Source of the DNA: Candidatus Altarchaeota archaeon
GTDB lineage: Archaea > Altiarchaeota > Altiarchaeia > JAFGQM01
DNA: 17,922 bases
Direction: 5' to 3'
NCBI GenBank assembly: GCA_016935655.1
Contig: JAFGQM010000061.1
Coordinates: forward strand, 1-17,922
Of this stretch, positions 7,282 through 15,251 are shown in pieces. Position numbers and translations under genes: made by a program. Numbering within the stretch: the stretch's first letter is position 1; every line of letters begins with the position of its first letter. Under the pieces are notes generated by a model. It saw nothing but the letters and a program-made list of their open reading frames with translations. It was not told where the DNA came from and ran no database searches.

Positions 7282-7647
7282 ATGCCCGTCAGACACATAC
7301 GAAAATGGGTTTCCAAGAGAAGAAAGCTTAAGGAGTTCGACCCGCGGCCCTATTATGACCATCTCTTCAAGACGAGCAGCGGCCATACCTATTGGATTGA
7401 CAAGCAGGGCAGGATGCACGGCAGGGAGAGCGTCGAGGGCGCTAGGGTCCTATACGTAGCGGGGTTGAATCCTATGGGAAACCATAATAGGCTCATTGCC
7501 CTAGGATATGACAAGAAGCATCTAAAGCGGGTGATAGTCCCGCACATGCTCGAGTCTGCTACCAAGCCCAGGAGCGGCAAGAGACTTCTTGTAGTCTTCG
7601 GGCGTGGCTCTAAGAGGGCAGCATTCATATCATCGCCGTTGCAGTAG
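7282..7647 (+). CDS. Unknown basic 121-residue protein
   Basis: This is the only likely plus-strand gene. I do not recognise the product. It starts PVRHIRKWVSKRRKLKEFD, then HLFKTSSGHTYWIDKQGRMHG, suggesting a short beta-hairpin, and ends with KRLLVVFGRGSKRAAF. It is strongly basic and has no signal peptide or membrane segment, so it may bind nucleic acid or the ribosome; this is inference. Support for reality is a TATA-like box at -26 for a leaderless start and the neat fit between the divergent agmatinase and the convergent ligase (25 nt after its stop). An opposite-strand frame at 7389-7658 is a shadow without such signals. Confidence 0.7.
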   Translation: MPVRHIRKWVSKRRKLKEFDPRPYYDHLFKTSSGHTYWIDKQGRMHGRESVEGARVLYVAGLNPMGNHNRLIALGYDKKHLKRVIVPHMLESATKPRSGKRLLVVFGRGSKRAAFISSPLQ

Positions 7648-7672
7648 TAGGAGTCCAATTACCTAAATAAAC

Positions 7673-9424
7673 TCATTTTTCATACATCTGAATCACTTCT
7701 TCTGTGCTCGTCGCGTCCTCAGGCTTCTTCTCCCTGAACTGCTTGAACCTCGGGAACCTTAAGGAAAGACCCTTCCCCAGTTCATCGGAGGCGCATGTGT
7801 GGAGCGGGCTCTCGGTTATCTCCGCGCCAGAGATCTCCATGACCACGGCTGGCTCGAACCAGACGTCCGGCTTCATGTCCCTGTGCGCGCGCACCCTAGC
7901 CGGCTTCTCCCTAGCGACGAATTCCTTAAACCTCCCTGGCATGTCCTCGAGGATCTCGTCGGTGAAGCCCGTACCGACCTTGCAGAAGGTCTCGAACATG
8001 TCCTTGTCTGCGTTGTAGACCGCCCCAAGGACGGTTCCATATACCCCCGCCCTCTTGCCGGTGCCCATGAAAGCGCCGACGAGAACGAGGTCAAAGGTAT
8101 CTACCAGCCCCTCCAAATAGTCCTTCTTCCACTTTATCCAGAGCCACTCGCGCGCGCCTGCGCGGTAGATTGAGTCGTAGGACATGGACTTCGCCATGAT
8201 GCCTTCCGTGCCATGCTTGAGCCCTTCGTCGAAGAATCCCCGGATTTCATCCAAGTCGTTGGATACAATCCTGCGCGCGAATGTGAGGTCCTTCGATTCT
8301 TTGACGATTCCCTCCAGCTTCTTTCTCCTTTCCGTATATGGTTTTTTCAAATAAGACTCTTTCTCAAAAAACAGTAAATCGAAGAGGAACACCCTGATGG
8401 GTATCCTCTTCACGTATTCGTCTATGTCATACTTCCTCTTCCTCTGCATGAGAATCTGGAACGGCTGGAGCCTATTGCCCTTGACTGCTACCACCTCCCC
8501 CTCCAAAATAACCTTGTCAGCCTTTATGCCCCTTTTCACCAGCCCTATGACATCCGGATACTGCGCTGTGATGTTCTCGAGCCTTCTAGAGAAGATGTTT
8601 ATTTCGGCGCCGTCCTTGTGTATTTGGACCCTCTCCCCATCATACTTCTCCTCCACGGCGAACTTCTCCATCTTCTCCGGAATCTCCTCCAGTCTCTGCA
8701 CCCTCTGTGCGGCCATCATCTTTATCGGCCTTCCCACGATCGGCTTAATTCTTTCGACTCCCTTCAGGCCCCCAGTCGCCAGCTCGCGCGCGACCAGGCC
8801 TATGTCGGAGGAGATGTTGTAAGCGTTCTCGATTATGGGTCGGTTCTTCTTCTCCCTCGCATAGAGTGTTGCAAGAGCGTCTAGGAGGGTCATCGCCCCC
8901 GTCCCCAGCCTGAGGGTCTCGAGGCCTATCCTGACTATGTAGCGCGCTTCCAGGGGTTTTGCCTTCGAAAGCAAACCCGCCAGCGTTTTTATCTTCACGT
9001 CCTGCGATTTTTTACCCGAGGCATTTGCTATCTTCCTTAGGCTGACGAACACCTCATTGACCGTGAGCTGGCCTGTGTCCTGCCCTGTGAAAGAGGCCAG
9101 GGAGAATCCCTTCCCGGAGCCCATCATACTCTCTGCTGTGGAACCGAGGTCGCCGATCTCCTTAAACCTTGCGGTCACCTCACTAGGCATCCTGTGGGAG
9201 GCCATGGAGATGGCATGTATCATCGTCTTGTCGCCTATCCCCAGGACGATGTCCTCATACTCAGGGGCAAAATGGCCGAGGCACAGATACGCCACCTTGT
9301 CAATCTCTTCCCCCGGGGTCTTTTTGAAGAGCTCGACTAGAAACTCAGTCATCTGCAGGCGGGAGGAAGTAGACTCAAGCTTTTGGAAGTATTCTGCGAC
9401 AACAGAGAACGGCATGGAATCCAT
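7673..9424 (-). CDS. lig: ATP-dependent DNA ligase
   Basis: It seals nicks in duplex DNA through an enzyme-AMP intermediate, acting in Okazaki fragment joining and repair. The 583-residue length fits archaeal replicative ligases. Residues 1-220 form the helical DNA-binding domain. The adenylation domain has motif I EEKYDGERVQIHK with nucleophile Lys260, motif III around EGEVVA (308-313), motif IV EGIMAKS (407-413) and motif V WIKWKKDY (429-436). The rest is the OB-fold domain with motif VI near LRFPRF. The C-terminal EEVIQMYEK helix is typical of archaeal ligases. Translation may begin at Met1 (9424) or Met4 (9415). It has its own AT-rich promoter in the 36-bp gap after the beta-helix gene and converges on the plus-strand gene. 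Confidence 0.97.
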   Translation of the reverse strand: MDSMPFSVVAEYFQKLESTSSRLQMTEFLVELFKKTPGEEIDKVAYLCLGHFAPEYEDIVLGIGDKTMIHAISMASHRMPSEVTARFKEIGDLGSTAESMMGSGKGFSLASFTGQDTGQLTVNEVFVSLRKIANASGKKSQDVKIKTLAGLLSKAKPLEARYIVRIGLETLRLGTGAMTLLDALATLYAREKKNRPIIENAYNISSDIGLVARELATGGLKGVERIKPIVGRPIKMMAAQRVQRLEEIPEKMEKFAVEEKYDGERVQIHKDGAEINIFSRRLENITAQYPDVIGLVKRGIKADKVILEGEVVAVKGNRLQPFQILMQRKRKYDIDEYVKRIPIRVFLFDLLFFEKESYLKKPYTERRKKLEGIVKESKDLTFARRIVSNDLDEIRGFFDEGLKHGTEGIMAKSMSYDSIYRAGAREWLWIKWKKDYLEGLVDTFDLVLVGAFMGTGKRAGVYGTVLGAVYNADKDMFETFCKVGTGFTDEILEDMPGRFKEFVAREKPARVRAHRDMKPDVWFEPAVVMEISGAEITESPLHTCASDELGKGLSLRFPRFKQFREKKPEDATSTEEVIQMYEK

Positions 9425-9447
9425 ACATTAATTTTCAGACCAACTCA

Positions 9448-9460
9448 GAAAAATTAAAAA
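9448..9460 (-). promoter_or_regulatory. TATA box of the ligase gene, also U-tract after the beta-helix gene
   Basis: The minus strand reads TTTTTAATTTTTC immediately after the stop of the 699-residue gene and about 24-36 nt before the ligase ATG. It can act as a promoter for the ligase, leaving a leader of only a few bases, and as a U-rich terminator for the gene before it. Confidence 0.5.
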
Positions 9461-9664
9461 CTAGCAAGTGTTGCCCCACAACCCTATTATAGCAATGATG
9501 TCGCTCAGGCCTACATTACCGTTTGAGTCTATGTCTCCGACGGGTCCTGCAGTCGCCCAGCGCGCCATGACTTGAATAACATCTCCGAGACCTATGTTAG
9601 TACCTCCATCTAGGTTAGCGTTATTATTGATGCAAGCCGAGTCCTTGCAGAGGTCGTAGGTGCA
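9461..9664 (-). repeat. Dockerin-like module, copy 2
   Basis: The last 67 residues of the 699-residue protein match the last 67 of the 905-residue protein at 51 positions, with no gaps. The module starts at CTYDLCKDS and ends in Cys. The second calcium loop, DIDSNGNVGLSD, keeps positions 1, 3, 5 and 12 of a dockerin F-hand loop; the first, NLDGGTNIGLGD, is a degenerate version. Confidence 0.85.
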
Positions 9665-11560
9665 CAGCTCAGCGTCTTCACAGTCTGAGTTATCATCGCA
9701 CAGGATCTCACTACCTATTGGTGTGCATGGCAACCCTTTGTCGCGCCTCTCTGCTGGCAGGATGTTCAAGTTGTCCAAGTCGTCTACATCCGCCCCGACC
9801 GCAGGCCATGGTAGCTCCTTGCACCAGAAAGGCGGGGGCATTGGGGAATCCCAGAATAGCGATGCAGGCATATTGAAGTCAGCCCAGGCGGATGGAGGCT
9901 TCCTGCCGTCATAGCCTGTTTGACTATAGCAGTAACCATTGCATGTTTTTATTCTCGGACCCGCAAAACCCGCACATAAATCCCCGTTTTGTGGGCAAAC
10001 CCCCGGCGCAGGCACAAGCGTGGTCGTGGGACCTGTATTGTACTGTATGAGAAGACCAGTGTATCTATTTTTCTCAGCCCATAGGTTTGTCATTTTAGTA
10101 TCAAATGGTTTGACGCACCCCTCGGGAAAAGGATAAGCAGTATTGCAACCAGGACTTCCATAAAAAGACGGTCCAACATTGCCAATAAACGAGAACATGT
10201 CCCCGATAAGAGGCCAAGACCTATCGTCGAAGGTTCCAAATCCTCCGGCCTGTGTCCCAGTTATACGGTTTCTGAAAAAGATGTTTCTAGGACCTTGCTT
10301 TCCCCAGATGTTGTCATGCCACATGGTAGTCCCCTCCCCCATACCCGTGCGATCCGAGACCCCTACATTGCCTTCAAACAAATTTTCTTGCGGATACCAA
10401 CCATGCAGCATTATATACGAAGCCTGAGGACGAACATCCCTAGCATAGTTGTAGGCAAAGACATTCCCAATAGGTCCGCCCTCGAATTTCACAACCTGTT
10501 CATTGTTCGCGAATATATTGTTCCAAACAAGACAATCTGTAGCCCCCCCGACAACGTTCATTAAATGGGAATTCGCTACTTGCCCTGCCCCGCCCACCTC
10601 AATCGGAGCATTGTATTCTGTCCATTCGAATTTTGAAGATTCTACAGTTACGTCACGGCTGTTTCTAATCCCGAGAAGCCACATCTGCCCCCAATACAAA
10701 TGGACGTTTTTTACCCAGCAATTAACCGCATAGTTAAATCGGACAAGCCCGTCGTAGCCCCAAGACTGGTCTCTTGGATAAGTAATACTTTCTGGATGCC
10801 TTATTTTAATATCTTCAATTCCAGAATTTACAATCGGATTCATTATCTGGACCCTCTGATTTATAGTAAAACCATCCCTCAATGGCCTGTCAAGTGTAAT
10901 CGTATTCCCGTTCACGCTCGAAACCCTAATTACTTGAGAAATAGTATTAGGGTATGTAGTATCATCGATTTTTGCCGGATCGCGGTCTTCCATAATCAAT
11001 AGATATGTTCCGCTTGCAATGCCCTGTGTCGAACTCAGAGTAAGCTGCTGGCTGTCCCGCGTGTTTCCTGATACAACCGAAATAGTAGCTCCAAGAGAGC
11101 CGTATACTATGACTGGTGGTGGGTCAGTGCTTTTGGGCCCTATTGTGATTGTGCTTTTATCTATGCCTGCCCCCTTCAACACTACATTGCTTTTCAGGGC
11201 CAAAGTCTGAGAACTCAAAAAATCATAGCAGCCTTCGGGCAGATAAACGACCGTTCCCTTTCTTCCGTCGCCGAAGGCTGCAGCAGCTGCATTAATTGCA
11301 TTTTGCATCGCAATATAATCGTTTCCGCCATCGCAGGCCGGATTCGCATTATAAGGCGGCTGTGTGGCATCTATGACCGGCCAATCTGAAGTATCCGGAA
11401 TCCCTCCGTCCACCCCGGCATATGTCCAGTCAGGTATCCTGTCCCTTGGGATTGTCAAATCCCCAAGGTACAATGGCGTTGATGAGAGGCCGGTCGGCAA
11501 AAAAGCAAGAAGAACAAATAAGCACAACATATCCATTCCCTTAAAGATCTTTACATTCAT
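9461..11560 (-). CDS. Secreted pectate-lyase-like beta-helix protein with dockerin-like tail
   Basis: The 699-residue protein has a Sec signal peptide (MNVKIFKGMD, then LCLFVLLAFLPTGLSS). Residues about 55-480 form a right-handed beta-helix of the pectate lyase/GH28 superfamily: the opening DYIAMQNAINAAAAAFGDG, KGTVVYLPEGCYDF and SNVVLKGAGIDKSTITI is typical, followed by coils such as NSGIEDIKIRHP, RDVTVESSKFEW and NCWVKNVHLYW. Catalytic residues cannot be assigned by eye. A Pro- and Cys-containing region follows, then a Cys-rich segment (CDDNSDCEDAELCTYDLC) and a terminal dockerin-like pair of calcium loops (649-699) ending in Cys. It probably cleaves or binds polysaccharide outside the cell. 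It starts 9 nt after the stop of the glycosidase gene, so the two are co-transcribed. Confidence 0.88.
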   Translation of the reverse strand: MNVKIFKGMDMLCLFVLLAFLPTGLSSTPLYLGDLTIPRDRIPDWTYAGVDGGIPDTSDWPVIDATQPPYNANPACDGGNDYIAMQNAINAAAAAFGDGRKGTVVYLPEGCYDFLSSQTLALKSNVVLKGAGIDKSTITIGPKSTDPPPVIVYGSLGATISVVSGNTRDSQQLTLSSTQGIASGTYLLIMEDRDPAKIDDTTYPNTISQVIRVSSVNGNTITLDRPLRDGFTINQRVQIMNPIVNSGIEDIKIRHPESITYPRDQSWGYDGLVRFNYAVNCWVKNVHLYWGQMWLLGIRNSRDVTVESSKFEWTEYNAPIEVGGAGQVANSHLMNVVGGATDCLVWNNIFANNEQVVKFEGGPIGNVFAYNYARDVRPQASYIMLHGWYPQENLFEGNVGVSDRTGMGEGTTMWHDNIWGKQGPRNIFFRNRITGTQAGGFGTFDDRSWPLIGDMFSFIGNVGPSFYGSPGCNTAYPFPEGCVKPFDTKMTNLWAEKNRYTGLLIQYNTGPTTTLVPAPGVCPQNGDLCAGFAGPRIKTCNGYCYSQTGYDGRKPPSAWADFNMPASLFWDSPMPPPFWCKELPWPAVGADVDDLDNLNILPAERRDKGLPCTPIGSEILCDDNSDCEDAELCTYDLCKDSACINNNANLDGGTNIGLGDVIQVMARWATAGPVGDIDSNGNVGLSDIIAIIGLWGNTC

Positions 11561-11569
11561 TTCTCTTGA

Positions 11570-11773
11570 CTAACAGTAGTTACTCCACAATCCGATTATC
11601 GCCAATACATCACTCAGCCCCACGTTGCCGTTTGAGTCTATGTCCGCTATGGAATCGGTGGTCGCCCAGTGGGCTATCACCTGTATGATATCACCAAGGC
11701 CGATGTTTGCTCCATTGTCCAGATTGGCGTTCTTGTTTATACAGGAGGAATCCTTGCATAGGTCGTAGGTGCA
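11570..11773 (-). repeat. Dockerin-like module, copy 1
   Basis: This is the partner of the module at 9461-9664. Loops are NLDNGANIGLGD and DIDSNGNVGLSD, each followed by a hydrophobic helix with a Trp (IIQVIAHWA; VLAIIGLW). Differences between copies are mostly conservative (V/I, I/L, R/H), suggesting selection for the fold rather than very recent copying. Confidence 0.85.
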
Positions 11774-14287
11774 CAGGTTATCATCAGTGCATTGGGAGTT
11801 TGATGAACATGTCGGTCCGCCGCCAAAACCTTCATCAACCAGACCGTCGCAGTCGTTGTCCAAGTCGTCGTCCTTCTCGAACCCGCCGATATAATAGCCA
11901 TCCGCTTTGTTGCAATCGCAGTAGCTGTTCCCGTTCGGATGTATGTTCGGGTTGAAGTCCACACAGTCGACCAGTCCAGGGTGCGCGCATCCCGAGGTCT
12001 CATACTCGTTCGCACCGTATCCGTCGCCGTCCTCGTCCAGGCAGACAGAAGCCCCCTGGGCATAGTTTACCAGCATGTAGGCCGAGAACGGATTGACAGA
12101 AAGTGTGTAGCCATCGCCGAAGTTCGTGATGGCTTGGTGTTGCATATTCACATTCTCAGTGTCCTCATTCGTCAGGGAGGGGTCGCTGCCCGTCACCATG
12201 AAAAGTTCGGCCTTGGCCGAGGGAGCATAGTTCTTTATGTTGAAGACGACATTGGTCGGCGTGGCCCTCAGGTCTCGGTTGATTATGAGATACGAGTATC
12301 TGCCCCCTGACTTGAAGGGGTAAATCTGGATGTAGGGCACATCTAGGGGGTAGTACCAGTTGCTCAGCCCGAAGTTGGAGTTGTGGCAGGAGCTCTGATG
12401 CGACCTCGTGCAGCCGTAGGACTCAACCAGATTCGCCCCCGGGCCGAAGGGATCGAATGTTTCAATATTCCCACTCAAGGTATGCTCTATGAAGTCGCCC
12501 CTCTGGTACTGGCCGTACATCTTGAACGCATAGTAAGCAGGCCGTTTCCTTATGTTCGGGTAGTCGTCCATTATGGGCCATGAGTAGGAGTTCTGCCAGT
12601 AGTAGGGGGACTTGCCGAAACCGCCCTGGTAGACGAAAAGCCCCAGCGGGTCCATCCCCGTCTTTTTCATCATGACGCTCATGTCGAGCCATGAGATGCC
12701 GAAACCGAGGCTGTTCTCCAGCATCCACACATCCTTTAGGCTGCTGCCCAATGGGCCGCTTGGCCCGTATTCGTATATGCCGAGTATCAAATCCTTGCCA
12801 TAGAAGGTTTGGACGACCTCTTTTTGGTATAACGTATATATCCTTGCATATTCAGCTTCACCCAATACCCTGTTGAAAAAGAGGTTCTTGTTTACAGATA
12901 CTTGGCTTTCTGAGTAGGTGGTGGGCGTTCCCTGCTCGTTGTAGACTGTCGGAGTCCTGCCGCTGTAATACTTGGCTGGCATCCAGAACTCTGCCTTGCC
13001 CCCTCCGGTATTCGCCTTTTCCTCCTTTAATGTATTAGAGTTGAGATATGTCGAGTCATACCATACATTGAAGCCTAGGAGCATCCTCACAGGCTCCCAA
13101 TAAGTGGAGGCCATGAACCTTGTTATCTTGTCGGTTGACCAGTCGGCGTAGTTCGCAGGCGGCCACTCGCAGCCGTACATGTCACTGCAGAGGAGCTCGT
13201 TGCCCAATTCAAAGAAAAACCTTGGGAAGGAGTCCTTCCAGGACGAATAGCCATAGCTCTCCCTCTGTGAGCCATATGCGGTCTCATTGTCTCCGAACAT
13301 GTACTCAAGGAGGTTGTCGTACTGTTCTCCGCTGAAGACCGCAGAGATGACGTAGTCGGGGTTCGCGCCTGTCAGCTCGTTGAGTTTAAGGAACTCGCTG
13401 ATGCCCATGACCTCCTTGGGCCTCCCCAATGCTGGACCAACGAGATTATCCCACGTGAGCTTGTTTGCCCCTAACCCACCGTATCTTAGACTTCCTGGCC
13501 TGAGTGCAATAAGATTGTCTATGTAATTCTGGCTTATTTGCCAGTCCGTATCGAGGGAGGCGTCTATCAACCTGCAGTGGTCGACCCAGAGTGTCCCTGC
13601 ATAATACAAGTTAATACGCTTAGTGTTCGCTCCATTGCCCAAGGATGGGTGCGGGTCCTTCAGCCAGCACTCGTTGGGCACTGTGAAGTCCATATAGTGC
13701 TCCTGCCAGTCGCCGGTTACAGACACCTTTTTCCTCGCATTGACATTACAGCTCGGGACGCCGTCCGGGAAATAGACCCTGAATTCTACGTTGTCCTGGG
13801 TCGGCATCCCCGTCTGTTTCATATAACAAGAGAAGCGATAGGTCCTGTTAGGTATGAATGTTCTTCCAGACTCCCACTGGCCAAATCCGCCAGGCAACGC
13901 GCTCTGCTGGGTTGCAACGACCTTCAAGGACTGCTTCCCGTCATAGAATGTTGAAGTGTCATAGGACAATGTCAACCCTGTGACATCGCCGCCCCACTTG
14001 CTACTGTCGATGGTCTCAAACCAACTTGTCCCATCCTCAAAATCTGAGTCCCCCAGGAAGTTCATATATAAATTCATACTAGCCCTGCCTGCCCCCTCAG
14101 GCAGGTGGAAGCCCATCCTCTTGTCCTCTGCCTGGTCTTGGATCGGGTCGTTTGAGAAGGTGGCAGTCACGGTCGCCGCAGAGATTAACGGGCACAAGAC
14201 AATCACACAAGCTACAATAGTCAGGGCTATAACGAGATACATATACTGCCTGAAGTATTCATCAGTCGGTTCTGATGCTATTGCCAT
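11570..14287 (-). CDS. Secreted GH51-like glycosidase with CBM, MopE-like and dockerin-like domains
   Basis: The 905-residue protein begins with a hydrophobic leader (15-38, ending ISAA). Residues about 80-245 resemble a CBM4/9-type jelly roll (GDSDFEDGTSWFE at its start, LWVDHCRL at its end). Residues 260-600 form a clan GH-A barrel: SLRYGGLGANKLTWDN, then FFFELGNEL with Glu364 as acid/base, and GIYEYGPSG with Glu506 as nucleophile. The beta-domain at 650-745 includes MVTGSDPSLTNEDTENV, much like the C-terminal domain of GH51 alpha-L-arabinofuranosidases. A calcium-binding MopE-like segment (749-820; DEDGDGYG, DNDCDGLVDEG), a Cys-rich stretch and a dockerin-like tail (855-905) follow. It likely cleaves arabinose-containing or related glycans outside the cell; the substrate is not certain. 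It leads a two-gene operon and appears leaderless. Confidence 0.88.
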   Translation of the reverse strand: MAIASEPTDEYFRQYMYLVIALTIVACVIVLCPLISAATVTATFSNDPIQDQAEDKRMGFHLPEGAGRASMNLYMNFLGDSDFEDGTSWFETIDSSKWGGDVTGLTLSYDTSTFYDGKQSLKVVATQQSALPGGFGQWESGRTFIPNRTYRFSCYMKQTGMPTQDNVEFRVYFPDGVPSCNVNARKKVSVTGDWQEHYMDFTVPNECWLKDPHPSLGNGANTKRINLYYAGTLWVDHCRLIDASLDTDWQISQNYIDNLIALRPGSLRYGGLGANKLTWDNLVGPALGRPKEVMGISEFLKLNELTGANPDYVISAVFSGEQYDNLLEYMFGDNETAYGSQRESYGYSSWKDSFPRFFFELGNELLCSDMYGCEWPPANYADWSTDKITRFMASTYWEPVRMLLGFNVWYDSTYLNSNTLKEEKANTGGGKAEFWMPAKYYSGRTPTVYNEQGTPTTYSESQVSVNKNLFFNRVLGEAEYARIYTLYQKEVVQTFYGKDLILGIYEYGPSGPLGSSLKDVWMLENSLGFGISWLDMSVMMKKTGMDPLGLFVYQGGFGKSPYYWQNSYSWPIMDDYPNIRKRPAYYAFKMYGQYQRGDFIEHTLSGNIETFDPFGPGANLVESYGCTRSHQSSCHNSNFGLSNWYYPLDVPYIQIYPFKSGGRYSYLIINRDLRATPTNVVFNIKNYAPSAKAELFMVTGSDPSLTNEDTENVNMQHQAITNFGDGYTLSVNPFSAYMLVNYAQGASVCLDEDGDGYGANEYETSGCAHPGLVDCVDFNPNIHPNGNSYCDCNKADGYYIGGFEKDDDLDNDCDGLVDEGFGGGPTCSSNSQCTDDNLCTYDLCKDSSCINKNANLDNGANIGLGDIIQVIAHWATTDSIADIDSNGNVGLSDVLAIIGLWSNYC

Positions 14288-14310
14288 CGGGCTACTATAA
14301 GGGTTTTTTG

Positions 14311-14318
14311 CTTAAAAA
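14311..14318 (-). promoter_or_regulatory. TATA box of the glycosidase operon
   Basis: The minus strand reads TTTTTAAG, centred about 27 nt before the ATG at 14287, with no ribosome site between. The spacing fits a leaderless transcript covering the 905- and 699-residue genes. Confidence 0.6.
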
Positions 14319-14402
14319 CCAGTCCATACCCTATGACCTAGAAAGGCACAACCTTCAGACTAACCCAGAAAAATCACTGATGTGGCAGTCAATTTATCAA
14401 CC

Positions 14403-14504
14403 CTACATCAGAGGGAAGATGACTATCATGCAGGCCAAAAAAGCCAATACTGCCACAAAATATAAATACTGCTTGAATTCGTCGTTAACGGGTCCTGATT
14501 CCAT
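14403..14504 (-). CDS. 33-residue single-membrane-span mini-protein resembling the glycosidase leader
   Basis: This short frame runs from an ATG at 14504 to a TAG at 14403, with an in-frame stop just upstream. Residues 1-13 are polar (MESGPVNDEFKQY); 14-33 form one hydrophobic segment ending IFPLM. Residues 3-33 align without gaps to residues 5-35 of the following glycosidase with 14 identities, including the shared P, F-QY-Y, AC and PL positions, yet it stops where the glycosidase passes into its secreted part. An AT-rich box lies about 32 nt upstream. It may be a real small membrane protein or the remnant of a duplicated leader. Confidence 0.5.
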   Translation of the reverse strand: MESGPVNDEFKQYLYFVAVLAFLACMIVIFPLM

Positions 14505-14531
14505 ATTTTTGGGATATTATTGCAGTTTTAT

Positions 14532-14540
14532 CTTTAAAAA
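14532..14540 (-). promoter_or_regulatory. TATA-like box before the mini-protein
   Basis: The minus strand reads TTTTTAAAG, centred about 32 nt before the ATG at 14504. It matches the TTTTTAAG box of the next gene, so the promoter as well as the leader may have been duplicated. It begins 6 nt after the GGDEF gene's stop. Confidence 0.45.
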
Positions 14541-14545
14541 TGGGC

Positions 14546-15250
14546 CTATCTCGGTTTTGGGTATCTGGCACCTCTCACTCGGTTCCTTCTTTCCTTTGCC
14601 CTGTAGAGTGCTTGGTCGGCGTCCCTTATCACATCGTTGCTTGCCCTGGGGTTGTAGCGCGCATAACCGATGCTGGCGGTAACGAAACCCTTGCCCTCTG
14701 GATTTGCTCTGTGTTCGATTCCCGCAGCCTCGATTTGTGACCTAATCCTCTCAGCTACCTTATGGGCACCGTTCATATTTGCACCGGGCAGTATTATGGC
14801 GAACTCCTCCCCGCCTACCCTTGCCAGTTCGTCGTGTTTTCTAAGGTTCGATTTTAGGAGTTTCCCAACCCGTGCAAGCAATTCATCGCCCGCCGGGTGG
14901 CCGTATGCGTCATTGTACCCCTTAAAGTGGTCTAGGTCCAACATTATGACGCTTAGAGGGAACCTGTTTCCATGCTGATCACTTAACCCCCTATAGCGTT
15001 TCATAGCCCTGTTGAAGGCTCCCTTGTTGGGCAGTTGCGTCAACGGATCGATGTATGCCCGTCCCCTCTCAGTCCTGATGCGCATCTTATCCAAAAAATG
15101 CGCGAATGCAATCTGGTTGGATATATCCGGCCTGACGCCTCTCCCCTCATAATACGAGGCGACCCCCCTCACATATCTCTCCCTCACTTGTGGCCTTATC
15201 TGTGACTTGTCCCCTGCCTTGGCCTTTTTGATAATCCTTTTGATGCCCAT
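14546..15250 (-). CDS. GGDEF-domain protein (putative diguanylate cyclase)
   Basis: Diguanylate cyclases join two GTP into cyclic di-GMP. The 234-residue protein has a complete GGDEF domain from about 66: DPLTQLPNKGAFN (68-80), metal and nucleotide site DLDHFKGYNDAYGHPAGDEL (105-124), active-site GGEEF (146-150) and the late segments VTASIGYA and ADQALYRAKERRN. An RxxD inhibitory site (RKHD, 137-140) sits five residues before GGEEF, as in feedback-controlled enzymes. The N-terminal 65 residues are basic, with no membrane segment and no sensor domain I can name. The start follows the mptA stop by one base, and GGAGGTG lies inside the end of mptA, so the two genes are co-transcribed. GGDEF proteins are rare in archaea; I see no EAL, HD-GYP or PilZ protein here. 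Confidence 0.93.
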   Translation of the reverse strand: MGIKRIIKKAKAGDKSQIRPQVRERYVRGVASYYEGRGVRPDISNQIAFAHFLDKMRIRTERGRAYIDPLTQLPNKGAFNRAMKRYRGLSDQHGNRFPLSVIMLDLDHFKGYNDAYGHPAGDELLARVGKLLKSNLRKHDELARVGGEEFAIILPGANMNGAHKVAERIRSQIEAAGIEHRANPEGKGFVTASIGYARYNPRASNDVIRDADQALYRAKERRNRVRGARYPKPR

Positions 15251-15251
15251 C

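Noticed and set aside
7389..7658. 89-codon minus-strand frame opposite the unknown plus-strand gene
   Set aside because: It has no promoter or ribosome site, and the plus-strand frame has a box at the expected distance and fits the gaps on both sides.
14230..14287. Archaellin/pilin-type (class III) signal peptide on the glycosidase
   Set aside because: No basic residue plus Gly cleavage motif lies ahead of the hydrophobic stretch; the ISAA ending fits a Sec signal or an anchor instead.
14275..14682. 135-codon plus-strand frame across the gap before the glycosidase
   Set aside because: It overlaps the ends of two firm minus-strand genes and the mini-ORF, and its composition is not protein-like.
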